Source: Thiobacillus sp. UBA2597 | GTDB lineage: Bacteria; Pseudomonadota; Gammaproteobacteria; Burkholderiales; Thiobacillaceae | DNA: 64,000 nucleotides | Reading direction: 5' to 3' | Assembly (NCBI GenBank): GCA_002339725.1 | Contig: DDKN01000077.1 | Span: 58,957-122,956 of the forward strand | In this document: piece by piece, positions 23,000-31,024 of the stretch | Layout of the letters: each line of letters starts with the position of its first letter | Numbering within the stretch: position 1 is the first letter of the stretch | Program-made: the position numbers and the translations under genes | The notes under the pieces: generated by a model | What the model was told of the DNA's origin: nothing | The model's input: only the letters and a program-made list of their open reading frames with translations | The model's database searches: none

Positions 23000-24988
23000 A
23001 TGTTCCACTTCCAGAACCTCCCGATCCAGAAAAAGCTCCGGCTTGCCATCATGCTGGCCTGCGCCGTTCTGGTCGGGCTGTTCGCCGTGGCCTCGCTGGT
23101 GAAGGACTTCGTCTCGGCCAAGGCCGGCCTGGAGGAGAAATATGCCAGCCTGCTGGCCGTGCTCGGCAACAACCTGGCGCCGGCCGTGATGTTCCACGAT
23201 GCCTCGGCCGCCCGGCAAAGCCTCGCCACGCTGAACCTGGAAGCGTATGTGCAGTACGCCGCCATCTTCGACCAGAATGGCCGGCCGTTCGCCGACTACG
23301 TCGCTGCCGGCCTGGCCGACGACAGCGCCAGCCACGCCGGTCTCACCCCCACCGGCTGTCCTTACAGCCGGTTCGGTCTCGACCGCATGACCCTGTGCCG
23401 GACGATCGAATTCGAGGGCGAGCGCCTGGGCAGCATGGTGCTGGTGACCAGCCTGCGCCCGCTCTACAACCAGACCCTGAGCGTGGTCCTGATCAGCCTG
23501 ATCGTGCTGGTCACCGCCCTGGCGCTGGCCGTGCTGATCTCGCATCCGCTCGCCTCGGCCCTGGCCGGCCCTCTGGTGCGCCTGACCGACACCGTGCGCC
23601 GTGTGTCGAGCACGCACGATTACGCCACCCGCGCCGTGAAGGAAAGCGAGGACGAACTGGGCCTGCTCACCGACGGCTTCAACGAATTGCTGCAACAGCT
23701 GCAGCAGCGCGACGCCAGTCTCAAGCAATACCGCGAGGAACTGGAGCAACTGGTGGCGCAGCGCACGGCCGAGCTGGAACGCACCGTGGCCGAGCTGCAA
23801 AAGGCCAAGGAGCGGGCGGAAAGCGCGAGCCGCGCCAAATCGGAATTCCTCTCCAGCATGAGCCACGAGTTGCGCACCCCGCTCAATGCGGTGCTCGGCT
23901 TCGCCCAGCTGATCGAGCTCGATCCCAAGCTCGATGCCGAACATCAGGAAAACATCCGCGAGATCACCCGCGCCGGCAATCACCTGCTGGCGCTGATCAG
24001 CGACGTCATCGATCTGGCCAAGATCGAGGCGGGACGCCTGGACATCCCGCTCAGCCCGGTGCCGATCGACAAGCTGCTGGACGAGTGCCGTGCCCTGATG
24101 CAGCCTCTGGCGCGCGAGCGCGGCATCCGGCTCGACTTCTCGATGGCCGACTGCGCCAGCCTGGCCGTGCGCGCCAACTTCACCCGGCTGCGCCAGATCG
24201 TGCTCAACCTGACGTCCAACGCGATCAAATACAACCGGCCCCACGGCCGGGTCGAGGTGCGCTGCGAGCGGCCGGCGCCCGACTGGCTGCGGATCAGCGT
24301 GGAGGATACCGGCCCCGGCATCCCCCCCGAACGCCAGCAGGAGATGTTCGAGGCATTCAATCGCCTGGGCGCGGAAATGGGCCCGATCGAAGGCACCGGC
24401 ATCGGCCTGGTCATCACCAAACGGCTGACCGAGATGATGGGCGGCCGGATCGGCTTCGCCAGCACGCCGGGGGTGGGCAGCACCTTCTGGGTGGAGTTCG
24501 CCCGGGTCGACTCGCTGCCCGCCGCGCCCAGGCAGCGCCCGGAGGTGGCGCCGGCCGACGACGAACCATCGGCACGCCGGGCCGGCACCGTGCTCTACGT
24601 CGAGGACAACGCCATCAATCTGCGTCTGGTGGAAAAGGCCCTGGCCAACCGCTGGCCGAACCTGAAGGTCCTGGCCGCCAGCTCGGGCGAGGCGGCGCTG
24701 GCCCTGCTCGAGGAGGTGCGGCCGGACGCCATCCTGCTCGACATCGGCCTGCCCGGTCTGGACGGCTATCAGGTCCTGCAACGCATTCGCGCGAACGAGG
24801 CGCTGCGCGCCATCCCGGTGATCGCCCTGAGCGCCAGCGCCATGATCGACGACCTCAAGCGCGGCGAAGTGGCGGGCTTCGACGCCTATCTCACCAAGCC
24901 CTTCCACATCGATCGCCTGATCCAGACCCTGGACGAATTCATCCCGCACCCGGGCGCGGATTCGCCAGCCCCAGGCAAGCTGGTCTAA
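23000..24988 (+). CDS. Hybrid sensor histidine kinase with CHASE8-like sensor and receiver domain
   Basis: A 662-residue inner-membrane kinase. Order: TM1 (about 13-34), periplasmic CHASE8-like sensor (about 38-155, with two Cys at 120 and 133), TM2 (about 161-181), HAMP (about 182-235), coiled linker, HisKA with the phospho-His in SMSHELRTPLN (H289), HATPase with NLTSNAIKYN (about 403-412), DTGPGIP and GTGIGLVI, then a receiver with acceptor Asp in ILLDIGLPG (D581) and Lys in LTKPF (K633). There is no output domain, so the phosphate must pass to an unseen Hpt or regulator. Its start is 4 bases after the YfiR-like stop, which suggests that protein regulates the CHASE8 sensor. Confidence 0.93.
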   Translation: MFHFQNLPIQKKLRLAIMLACAVLVGLFAVASLVKDFVSAKAGLEEKYASLLAVLGNNLAPAVMFHDASAARQSLATLNLEAYVQYAAIFDQNGRPFADYVAAGLADDSASHAGLTPTGCPYSRFGLDRMTLCRTIEFEGERLGSMVLVTSLRPLYNQTLSVVLISLIVLVTALALAVLISHPLASALAGPLVRLTDTVRRVSSTHDYATRAVKESEDELGLLTDGFNELLQQLQQRDASLKQYREELEQLVAQRTAELERTVAELQKAKERAESASRAKSEFLSSMSHELRTPLNAVLGFAQLIELDPKLDAEHQENIREITRAGNHLLALISDVIDLAKIEAGRLDIPLSPVPIDKLLDECRALMQPLARERGIRLDFSMADCASLAVRANFTRLRQIVLNLTSNAIKYNRPHGRVEVRCERPAPDWLRISVEDTGPGIPPERQQEMFEAFNRLGAEMGPIEGTGIGLVITKRLTEMMGGRIGFASTPGVGSTFWVEFARVDSLPAAPRQRPEVAPADDEPSARRAGTVLYVEDNAINLRLVEKALANRWPNLKVLAASSGEAALALLEEVRPDAILLDIGLPGLDGYQVLQRIRANEALRAIPVIALSASAMIDDLKRGEVAGFDAYLTKPFHIDRLIQTLDEFIPHPGADSPAPGKLV

Positions 24989-25056
24989 ACTGGCATCCGA
25001 GCGGCAGGGCCTGACCGGCTCGAGTCAGCCTGGCGTCATAACGATGGGGAGGAGGC

Positions 25057-25824
25057 ATGGCCTACTGGGTTCGTTTTGCACATGCAGGCCGCCAGCAGAT
25101 CGGCACCCTGGAGGGCGACAGCATCCAGGTTTATCGCGGTGACCTGTTCGCCGACGCCCAGCCCACCGGCGACCGGCTGCCGCTGGCTGCGGTCAGGCTG
25201 CTCACCCCGGTGACGCCGGGCAAGCTGATCGGGCTGTGGAACAATTTCCACGAACGCGCCCGGGCCGAAGGCCTGAGCCGGCCCGAGCATCCGCTCTATT
25301 TCATCAAGCCCGACACCTGCTATCTGGCCGACGGTGAACCGATTCGCCGGCCGGCCGGCTATGCCGGCAAGATCGTGTTCGAGGGTGAACTCGGTATCGT
25401 CATCGGCAAAGCCTGCCGCGGCGTCAGTCCGGCCGAGGCCGACGCCTACATCTTCGGCTATACCTGCGTCAACGATGTGACCGCGCGTGATCTGCTCAAG
25501 TGCGACCCCAGCTTCGTGCAGTGGACGCGCGCCAAGGGCTGCGACAGCTTCGGCCCGTTCGGGCCCGGCATCCGCACCGGCATCGATCCGGATGGCCTGT
25601 CGGTGCGGGTGCTGGTCAATGGCGTGGAAAAACAGAACTACCCGGTGGCCGACATGTTCTTCCGGCCGCGTGAGATCGTCGCCTGCCTGTCGCAGGACAT
25701 GACCCTGAGCCCGGGCGACATCATCAGTTGCGGCACCTCGAGCGGCGCCGGCCCCCTCCAGGCGGGCGACACCGTGCAGGTCGTGATTGACGGGGTCGGC
25801 ACCCTGAGCAACCCGGTGGCCTGA
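25057..25824 (+). CDS. Fumarylacetoacetate hydrolase family protein
   Basis: A 255-residue enzyme of the FAH superfamily, which hydrolyses or decarboxylates C-C bonds in 2-oxo acids such as acylpyruvates and 2-hydroxyhepta-2,4-diene-1,7-dioate. The metal-site pattern is visible: EGELGIVIGKACRGV (Glu ligands), then YTCVNDVTARDLLK, WTRAKGCDSFGPFGPGI and GDIISCGTSSGAG. A strong GGGGAGGAGG ribosome site precedes the ATG. It is followed after 4 bases by a TauE-family exporter. The exact substrate is unknown. Confidence 0.88.
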   Translation: MAYWVRFAHAGRQQIGTLEGDSIQVYRGDLFADAQPTGDRLPLAAVRLLTPVTPGKLIGLWNNFHERARAEGLSRPEHPLYFIKPDTCYLADGEPIRRPAGYAGKIVFEGELGIVIGKACRGVSPAEADAYIFGYTCVNDVTARDLLKCDPSFVQWTRAKGCDSFGPFGPGIRTGIDPDGLSVRVLVNGVEKQNYPVADMFFRPREIVACLSQDMTLSPGDIISCGTSSGAGPLQAGDTVQVVIDGVGTLSNPVA

Positions 25825-25828
25825 GCCC

Positions 25829-26566
25829 ATGCCCGAAATCGTCTTCGACCTGCACCTGGTCTATGCCGTGGCGATCATCGCCTTCGCCTATCTCGTGCGC
25901 GGCGTCGCCGGCTTCGGCTCCGGCCTGATCGCCATTCCTCTGCTGGTGCTCGACGGCGTGCCGCTGAGCACGGCGGTGCCCATGGTGGTGTTGCTGGATT
26001 ATCTGGCGAGCACCAGCCAGGGCCTGAAAAGCCGTCACGCCATCGTCTGGCGCGAGATCCTGCCGCTGTTGCCGTTCACCTTGACCGGCGTGCTCACCGC
26101 CTTGTATCTGTTCAAGACCGTGGATGCCGCCCTGCTGACCAAGGTCATGGGTGGCCTGATCATCGTCTATGCGGTCTATTCCCTGTTGGCCCCGCCGGAA
26201 CACCAGAGCCACAGCCGCATCTGGGCCATCCCGGCCGGCGGCTTGGGCGGCCTGGTCGGCACCCTGTTCGGCACCGGCGGCCCGTTCTACGTGGTTTACC
26301 TGCATTTACGCGGCCTGGACAAGACCGCGTTCCGCGCCACCTTCGCCACCATCTTCATGCTCGACGGCGCCAACCGCCTGATCGGCTATCTGGCGACCGG
26401 CCTCTACAACCTGGAGAGCGGCCTGTTGATCGCGCTGATGCTGCCGGTGATGGCGGTGAGCCTATATATCGGCGGCCACATTCACCTGAAGATCAACCAG
26501 GAACTGTTCAAGCGCGGCATCAGCGTGCTGCTGGTGGCCAGCGGCACGCTGCTGCTGTTCAAGTAG
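25829..26566 (+). CDS. TauE/SafE-family membrane transporter
   Basis: A 245-residue inner-membrane protein with about eight hydrophobic segments. The two TauE repeats are marked by VRGVAGFGSGLIAIPLLV near residue 23 and LGGLVGTLFGTGGPFYVVYL near residue 138. The family exports small anions such as sulfite, sulfoacetate or other organic acids. The gene starts 4 bases after the FAH-family gene and probably shares its message, which suggests movement of an organic acid. Its 3' end overlaps the convergent aminotransferase gene by 8 bases. Confidence 0.9.
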   Translation: MPEIVFDLHLVYAVAIIAFAYLVRGVAGFGSGLIAIPLLVLDGVPLSTAVPMVVLLDYLASTSQGLKSRHAIVWREILPLLPFTLTGVLTALYLFKTVDAALLTKVMGGLIIVYAVYSLLAPPEHQSHSRIWAIPAGGLGGLVGTLFGTGGPFYVVYLHLRGLDKTAFRATFATIFMLDGANRLIGYLATGLYNLESGLLIALMLPVMAVSLYIGGHIHLKINQELFKRGISVLLVASGTLLLFK

Positions 26567-27722
26567 CCGAGGCGGCCACGGCCGGCTGCTCGGCCAGCAC
26601 CGCCTGCAAGGCCTGCAGGCAGTAATCGACGTTTTCCGGCCGGGCGCTGTAGCCCATCAGGCCGATGCGCCAGATCTTGCCGGCCAGGGCGCCGAGGCCG
26701 GCACCGATCTCCAGATTGAACTCATTGAGCAGACGACTGCGGGCGGCGGCATCGTCGATGCCGGCCGGGATGCTGATGGCGTTGAGCTGGGGCAGGCGCG
26801 CCGCCTCCGGCACCACGAAGCGCAGGCCGAGTTTTTCCAGGCCGGCCTTGAGCCGCTCGTGCATGGCGCGGTGGCGGGCCCAGGCATTCTCGATGCCCTC
26901 CTCGGCCAGGATCACCAAGGCCTCGTGCAGGCCGTAGAGCGGGTTGATCGGCGCGGTGTGGTGATAGGTGCGGCGGCCCTCGCCGCTCCAATAGCCGAGC
27001 ACCAGGTTCAAATCCATGAACCAGCTCTGCACCGGGGTCTTGCGCGCGCGCACCTTGGCGATGGCGCGCTCGCTGAAGGTGACCGGCGACAGGCCCGGGG
27101 TGCAGGACAGGCACTTTTGACTGCCGGAATAGGCCGCGTCGATGCCCCACTGGTCGATCAGCACCGGGGTGCCGCCGAGCGAGGTGACGCAGTCCATGAT
27201 GGTGAGCGCGCCGTGCCGGCGGGCCCGTTCGGCCAGGGCCTGGGCGTCGGACTGGGCGCCGGTCGAGGTCTCGGCATGGACGAAGGCGAGCACCTTGGCA
27301 TCGGGATGGGCGGCAAAGGCATCGGCCACCTTGTCAAGGCTCACCGGCTCGCCCCAGGCGTCCTCCACCACCACGGGCACGCCGCCGGCGCGCTTGACGT
27401 TCTCCACCATGCGGCCGCCGAACACGCCGTTGACGCAGACGATGACCGTATCGCCCGGCTCCACCAGGTTGACGAAGCAGGTCTCCATGCCGACCGAGCC
27501 GGGGCCGGAGACCGGGAAGGTCAGCTTGTTCTCGGTCTGAAAGGCATAGCGCAGGAGCTGCTTGAGCGCTTCCATCATCTCGGTGAAGGCCGGGTCGAGG
27601 TGGCCGATGGTCGGCCGGGCCATGGCATCGAGGATGCGCGGGGGCACATCGGAGGGCCCCGGTCCCATCAGGATGCGGCGCGGCGGCTGGAACGGCTTGA
27701 TGGCGGGTGCGGCGAACGGCAT
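26559..27722 (-). CDS. Class V aminotransferase (alanine/serine-glyoxylate aminotransferase family)
   Basis: A 387-residue PLP enzyme. The segments RRILMGPGPSDVPPRIL, FPVSGPGSVGMETCFVNLVEPGD, FVHAETSTGAQSD, DCVTSLGGTPVLIDQWGIDAAYSGSQKCL (PLP Lys in SGSQK) and RIGLMGYSARPENVDYCL are those of the alanine-glyoxylate / serine-glyoxylate aminotransferase group. It would transfer an amino group to glyoxylate, or act in photorespiratory-like glycolate salvage. ATG at 27722. Neighbours: convergent with TauE; divergent from the dinucleotide-binding gene. The amino donor cannot be decided from sequence. Confidence 0.9.
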   Translation of the reverse strand: MPFAAPAIKPFQPPRRILMGPGPSDVPPRILDAMARPTIGHLDPAFTEMMEALKQLLRYAFQTENKLTFPVSGPGSVGMETCFVNLVEPGDTVIVCVNGVFGGRMVENVKRAGGVPVVVEDAWGEPVSLDKVADAFAAHPDAKVLAFVHAETSTGAQSDAQALAERARRHGALTIMDCVTSLGGTPVLIDQWGIDAAYSGSQKCLSCTPGLSPVTFSERAIAKVRARKTPVQSWFMDLNLVLGYWSGEGRRTYHHTAPINPLYGLHEALVILAEEGIENAWARHRAMHERLKAGLEKLGLRFVVPEAARLPQLNAISIPAGIDDAAARSRLLNEFNLEIGAGLGALAGKIWRIGLMGYSARPENVDYCLQALQAVLAEQPAVAASAT

Positions 27723-27823
27723 GAGCGGGCTCCAAAGACGAATCTTGATAATATTACTCGGCCTTGGCGGCTGGCTGGAAGCCGCCCACCATTCGCTTGC
27801 ACTGCCAAAGACAGGGAGCCTCC

Positions 27824-28594
27824 ATGGAAAAGACCGCCGTCATCATCGGCCTGGGCCAGCTCGGTCGCATCTTCGCCGGCGGCCTGCTGCGCACCGGCCA
27901 TACCGTGGTGCCGATCAACCGCGGCGACAACATCAAGCAGGTCGCCGAACACCATGCCAATCCCCAGTTGGTGCTGGTCGCGGTGGCCGAGACCGATCTG
28001 CACCCCGTGCTCTCCGCCCTGCCGGCGCGCTGGCACAACGAGCTGGCCCTGCTGCAGAACGAGCTGCTGCCGCGCGACTGGGAGGCGCACGGCATCTTCG
28101 ACCCCACGGTGATCTCGGTCTGGTTCGAGAAGAAACGCGGCACCGACGCCAAACCCCTGCTGTCCTCGCCGGTCTACGGCCGCCACGCCCACCTGCTCGC
28201 CGCCGCGCTGGAGGCCATCGACCTGCCGGTGCATGTCGTGACCGACCGCGAGCAGATGCTGTGGGAGCTGGTGCGCAAGAACCTCTACATCCTGACCACC
28301 AACATCGCCGGCCTCGCCGTCGGTGGCGACGTCGGTACGCTTTGGCACAAGCAGCGCGACCTGGCCGAGGCGATCGCCGCCGACGTGCTCGATATCCAGG
28401 ATGCCCTGACCCACCGCCCGTTCCAGCGCGAACGCCTGATGCGCGGCCTGGCCGACGCCATCGCCGCCGACCCGGCACACGCCTGCGCCGGTCGCACCGC
28501 GCCGGCCCGGCTCAAGCGGGCCCTGCAGCATGCCGATCAGGCCGGCCTGAGCGTGCCAACCCTGCGCCGGATCGCGGCGGAACACGGCATCTGA
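27824..28594 (+). CDS. Rossmann-fold dinucleotide-binding protein, function unknown
   Basis: A 256-residue protein with an N-terminal NAD(P) site, VIIGLGQLGRIFAGGLLRTGHTVVPINR, resembling ketopantoate reductase-like and 6-phosphogluconate dehydrogenase-like folds. A conserved-looking ALLQNELLPRDW follows (compare the TKNYD-type or QNG motif of ketopantoate reductases). The C-terminal half is helical (LVRKNLYILTTNIAGLAVGGDVGTLW). It is shorter than PanE and lacks its clear catalytic set, so I do not call it PanE. ATG at 27824 after an AGGGAG ribosome site. Confidence 0.6.
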   Translation: MEKTAVIIGLGQLGRIFAGGLLRTGHTVVPINRGDNIKQVAEHHANPQLVLVAVAETDLHPVLSALPARWHNELALLQNELLPRDWEAHGIFDPTVISVWFEKKRGTDAKPLLSSPVYGRHAHLLAAALEAIDLPVHVVTDREQMLWELVRKNLYILTTNIAGLAVGGDVGTLWHKQRDLAEAIAADVLDIQDALTHRPFQRERLMRGLADAIAADPAHACAGRTAPARLKRALQHADQAGLSVPTLRRIAAEHGI

Positions 28595-28652
28595 GTTGGG
28601 CCTCGCCCGCTGTGCTAGAAAGAAGCATCCGCCACGCCCAAGGGAGGCCACC

Positions 28653-28988
28653 ATGTTCCGACATCCGCTGCGCCAGTTCCTCCTCGCCGCCGTCCTCTGC
28701 CTCGGCTGCCTCGGCCTGCCCGCCCTGGCCGACAATGCCAAGGCGGCCAAGGCCCCGCCCGAGCAACCCAAGCTGATGTTGCGCCTGTCGGCCGACGGCA
28801 AGGCCATCGTCGACGAGACCGGCAAGGAGATCGCCCGCTTCAATCAGGACGTCAAGGTCAATCCCAAGCTGAACGTGAGCGACCGCCTCCCCGGCTGCTT
28901 CCGCTGCAAGCCGGAATGCGTGGTCTACGACGGCGAACGCTGCGTGCAGTGGGTGCGCTCCTGCACCTGGGACTTCGACTGCAAGTGA
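28653..28988 (+). CDS. Small secreted Cys-rich hypothetical protein
   Basis: A 111-residue protein with a signal peptide (LLAAVLCLGCLGLPALA, cleaved near ADN). The mature part has a Lys/Pro-rich linker, then a basic strand region. The C-terminal 35 residues carry five Cys: GCFRCKPECVVYDGERCVQW and RSCTWDFDCK hold six in total, a spacing that suggests disulphides or metal binding. I do not recognise a family. It follows the dinucleotide-binding gene by 58 bases with AGGGAGG before the ATG. Confidence 0.6.
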   Translation: MFRHPLRQFLLAAVLCLGCLGLPALADNAKAAKAPPEQPKLMLRLSADGKAIVDETGKEIARFNQDVKVNPKLNVSDRLPGCFRCKPECVVYDGERCVQWVRSCTWDFDCK

Positions 28989-28997
28989 CGCCCGGGC

Positions 28998-30071
28998 TCA
29001 GGCCGTCACCCTGACCTTGCCGGTCCCCGGCGCCAGCCGCCCGATCACGGCGGCCCGGCCGAAACCCTGCAGCCGGAACACCGTCATCACCTGGTCGAGC
29101 ACGTCCGCGCTGCAGGACACCAGAATCCCGCCGCTGGTCTGCGGGTCGGTGAGGATGGCGCGCTGCCAGTCGGTCACGCCGTCGAACAGCTCGACCTCAT
29201 GACCGTAGCCGGCCCAGTTGCGCAGGCTGGCGCCGGTGACATGGCCGGCCTGGGCCAGCTCGGCCACCCCGGGCAGCACCGGCAGCTTGTTAAATTCGAT
29301 CTGCGCGTCGAGCTTTGAGGCCCGGGTGATCTCCAGGGCGTGGCCGAGCAGGCCGAACCCCGTGACATCGGTCATGGCGTGCACGCCGTCGATCAGCGCC
29401 AGCTCGGCGCCGGCGGTGTTGAGCTGGGTGGTGGAATCGATCATGGTCTCGTAGCCGGCCGGCGACAGCGCGCCCTTCTTGAGCGCCGCGCTGTAGATGC
29501 CGATGCCCAGACCCTTGCCCAGGATGAGCAGGTCACCGGCCTCGCCGTCGGCGTTCTGTTTCACCCGCTTGGGATCGACCACGCCGATGCCGACCAAGCC
29601 ATAGATCGGCTCGGGCGCGTCGATGGAGTGGCCGCCGGCGATGGGGATGCCGGCCGCGCGCGCCACCGCCTCGCCCCCGGCCAGGATCTGGCGGATCACC
29701 TCGTGCGGCAGCTTGTCCACCGGCATGCCGACGATGGCCAGGGCCATGATCGGCCGGCCGCCCATGGAGTAGACGTCGGACAGGGCATTGGTCGCGGCGA
29801 TGCGGCCGAACTCGAAGGGGTCGTCGACGATGGGCATGAAGAAGTCGGTGGTCGCCACCACGGCCTGGTGCTCGTTGAGCTTGTACACCGCGGCGTCGTC
29901 GCCGTGCTCGATGCCGACCATGAGATCGGGAAAAGCGGCCGCCACATGGGTGGTGAACGGCGTGTTGGCCAAAATCTTCTCCAGCACGGCCGGCGCGATC
30001 TTGCAGCCGCAGCCGCCGCCGTGGGAGAACTGGGTCAATCGAATCTTTTCGTTTGCCGGGGTCAAATTCAT
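28998..30071 (-). CDS. selD: Selenide, water dikinase (selenophosphate synthase)
   Basis: Makes selenophosphate from selenide and ATP, the selenium donor for selenoproteins, selenouridine or selenosugars. The 357-residue length is normal. The N-terminal active site is QFSHGGGCGCKIAP, with Cys at residues 21 and 23 and Lys 24 (equivalent to the E. coli C17/C19/K20 region); no Sec codon is used. The Asp metal ligands appear in EHGDDAAVYKL and ATTDFFMPIVDDPFEFG, followed by ATNALSDVYSMGG and AGGHSIDAPEPIYGL. Its ATG overlaps the stop of the SenB-type gene (ATGA). In that context it may serve as SenC, feeding selenosugar synthesis. Confidence 0.95.
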   Translation of the reverse strand: MNLTPANEKIRLTQFSHGGGCGCKIAPAVLEKILANTPFTTHVAAAFPDLMVGIEHGDDAAVYKLNEHQAVVATTDFFMPIVDDPFEFGRIAATNALSDVYSMGGRPIMALAIVGMPVDKLPHEVIRQILAGGEAVARAAGIPIAGGHSIDAPEPIYGLVGIGVVDPKRVKQNADGEAGDLLILGKGLGIGIYSAALKKGALSPAGYETMIDSTTQLNTAGAELALIDGVHAMTDVTGFGLLGHALEITRASKLDAQIEFNKLPVLPGVAELAQAGHVTGASLRNWAGYGHEVELFDGVTDWQRAILTDPQTSGGILVSCSADVLDQVMTVFRLQGFGRAAVIGRLAPGTGKVRVTA

Positions 30072-31024
30072 ATCGCCTCTTCGATCAGTTGCTCGATGGC
30101 CGCGCACTCCCGCGCCGGCTCGAACCGCGGCGCGCGCGCCGCGCATTGTCGTTGCAGCAGGGCGTAAAAGCCCGGCTCGGTCTCGGCCCGGCGCATCAGC
30201 GCCGCCAAGGCCGCGGTGTCCCCATAGGGGAAATAGCCCGCATAGTCTAACCCGAGCATGCCGACGTTGCCCGGTATGCGCGAGGCGAGCACCGGCACCC
30301 CGGCGCTGATCGCCTCGATCAGGACGAAGGCGCCGCCCTCCATCTGCGAGCTGTTGACTAGCAGATGGCTGCGCGCGATCAGGCGGCGTGTCTCGCCATG
30401 CCGGCGCGGGCCCAGCCAGTGCCAGCGCGGGATCTCGCGCGCGCAGCGCTCGGCCTCGGCTGCCCACGCGGGGGCGAGCGCCTGGCCGACGTGGCGCACC
30501 CGGATGCGCGATTCGGCCGGCAACAGGGCCGCGGCATAGGCGGCGCGCAGCGGGTCCTTCTCTTCGCGCAGATGGGCGACGACACAAATCTCGAAGCGTG
30601 AGCGCGCCTTGGCTGCCGGCTGCCACGACGGCGCCGACTGGTAGATCACCCGGGCCTTGCCCCGGTATTCGGCGGGCACGGCCGCCAGCCCCGCCTCCTG
30701 CAGCACCACAAGATGCGACGCCAGCCTCAGGGACGCCTGCGCCGATGCATCCACCAGGATGTCGCGGTAAAGATCGGTGCCGGTCAGCACCACGATGAGC
30801 GGCCGGTCGGGATGCCGCTCGGCAAACTGCCGGATGCTTGCGGCACTGCGCCGGGCGTGCAGGGCGATCATCAGGTCGGCGGCGCCGCCGTCCCAGTCGA
30901 GCGCCATGCGCACCCGGTGCCCGGCGGCGCGCAGGCAACGCCGCCAGCGCAATGCGGTATGGGCATTGCCGTTGCGCGCCTCGGGCAGATAGGGGGTGAT
31001 CAGGGCGATGCGCAAGGGCTTCAC
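30068..31024 (-). CDS. senB: SenB-type selenosugar synthase (TIGR04348 glycosyltransferase)
   Basis: A 318-residue family-4-like (GT-B) glycosyltransferase. I recognise the TIGR04348 pattern: RIALITPYLPEARNGNAHTALRW near the start, then ADLMIALHARRSAASIRQF, PLIVVLTGTDLYRDI, KARVIYQSA, HLREEKDPLRAAYAA, and SSQMEGGAFVLIEAISAGVPVLASRI. The family includes SenB, which joins selenophosphate and a UDP-sugar to give a selenosugar for selenoneine. The GTG at 31024 overlaps the lnt stop, and the stop overlaps the selD ATG, so lnt-senB-selD are translationally coupled. SenA, the last selenoneine enzyme, is not encoded in this window. Confidence 0.82.
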   Translation of the reverse strand: MKPLRIALITPYLPEARNGNAHTALRWRRCLRAAGHRVRMALDWDGGAADLMIALHARRSAASIRQFAERHPDRPLIVVLTGTDLYRDILVDASAQASLRLASHLVVLQEAGLAAVPAEYRGKARVIYQSAPSWQPAAKARSRFEICVVAHLREEKDPLRAAYAAALLPAESRIRVRHVGQALAPAWAAEAERCAREIPRWHWLGPRRHGETRRLIARSHLLVNSSQMEGGAFVLIEAISAGVPVLASRIPGNVGMLGLDYAGYFPYGDTAALAALMRRAETEPGFYALLQRQCAARAPRFEPARECAAIEQLIEEAI

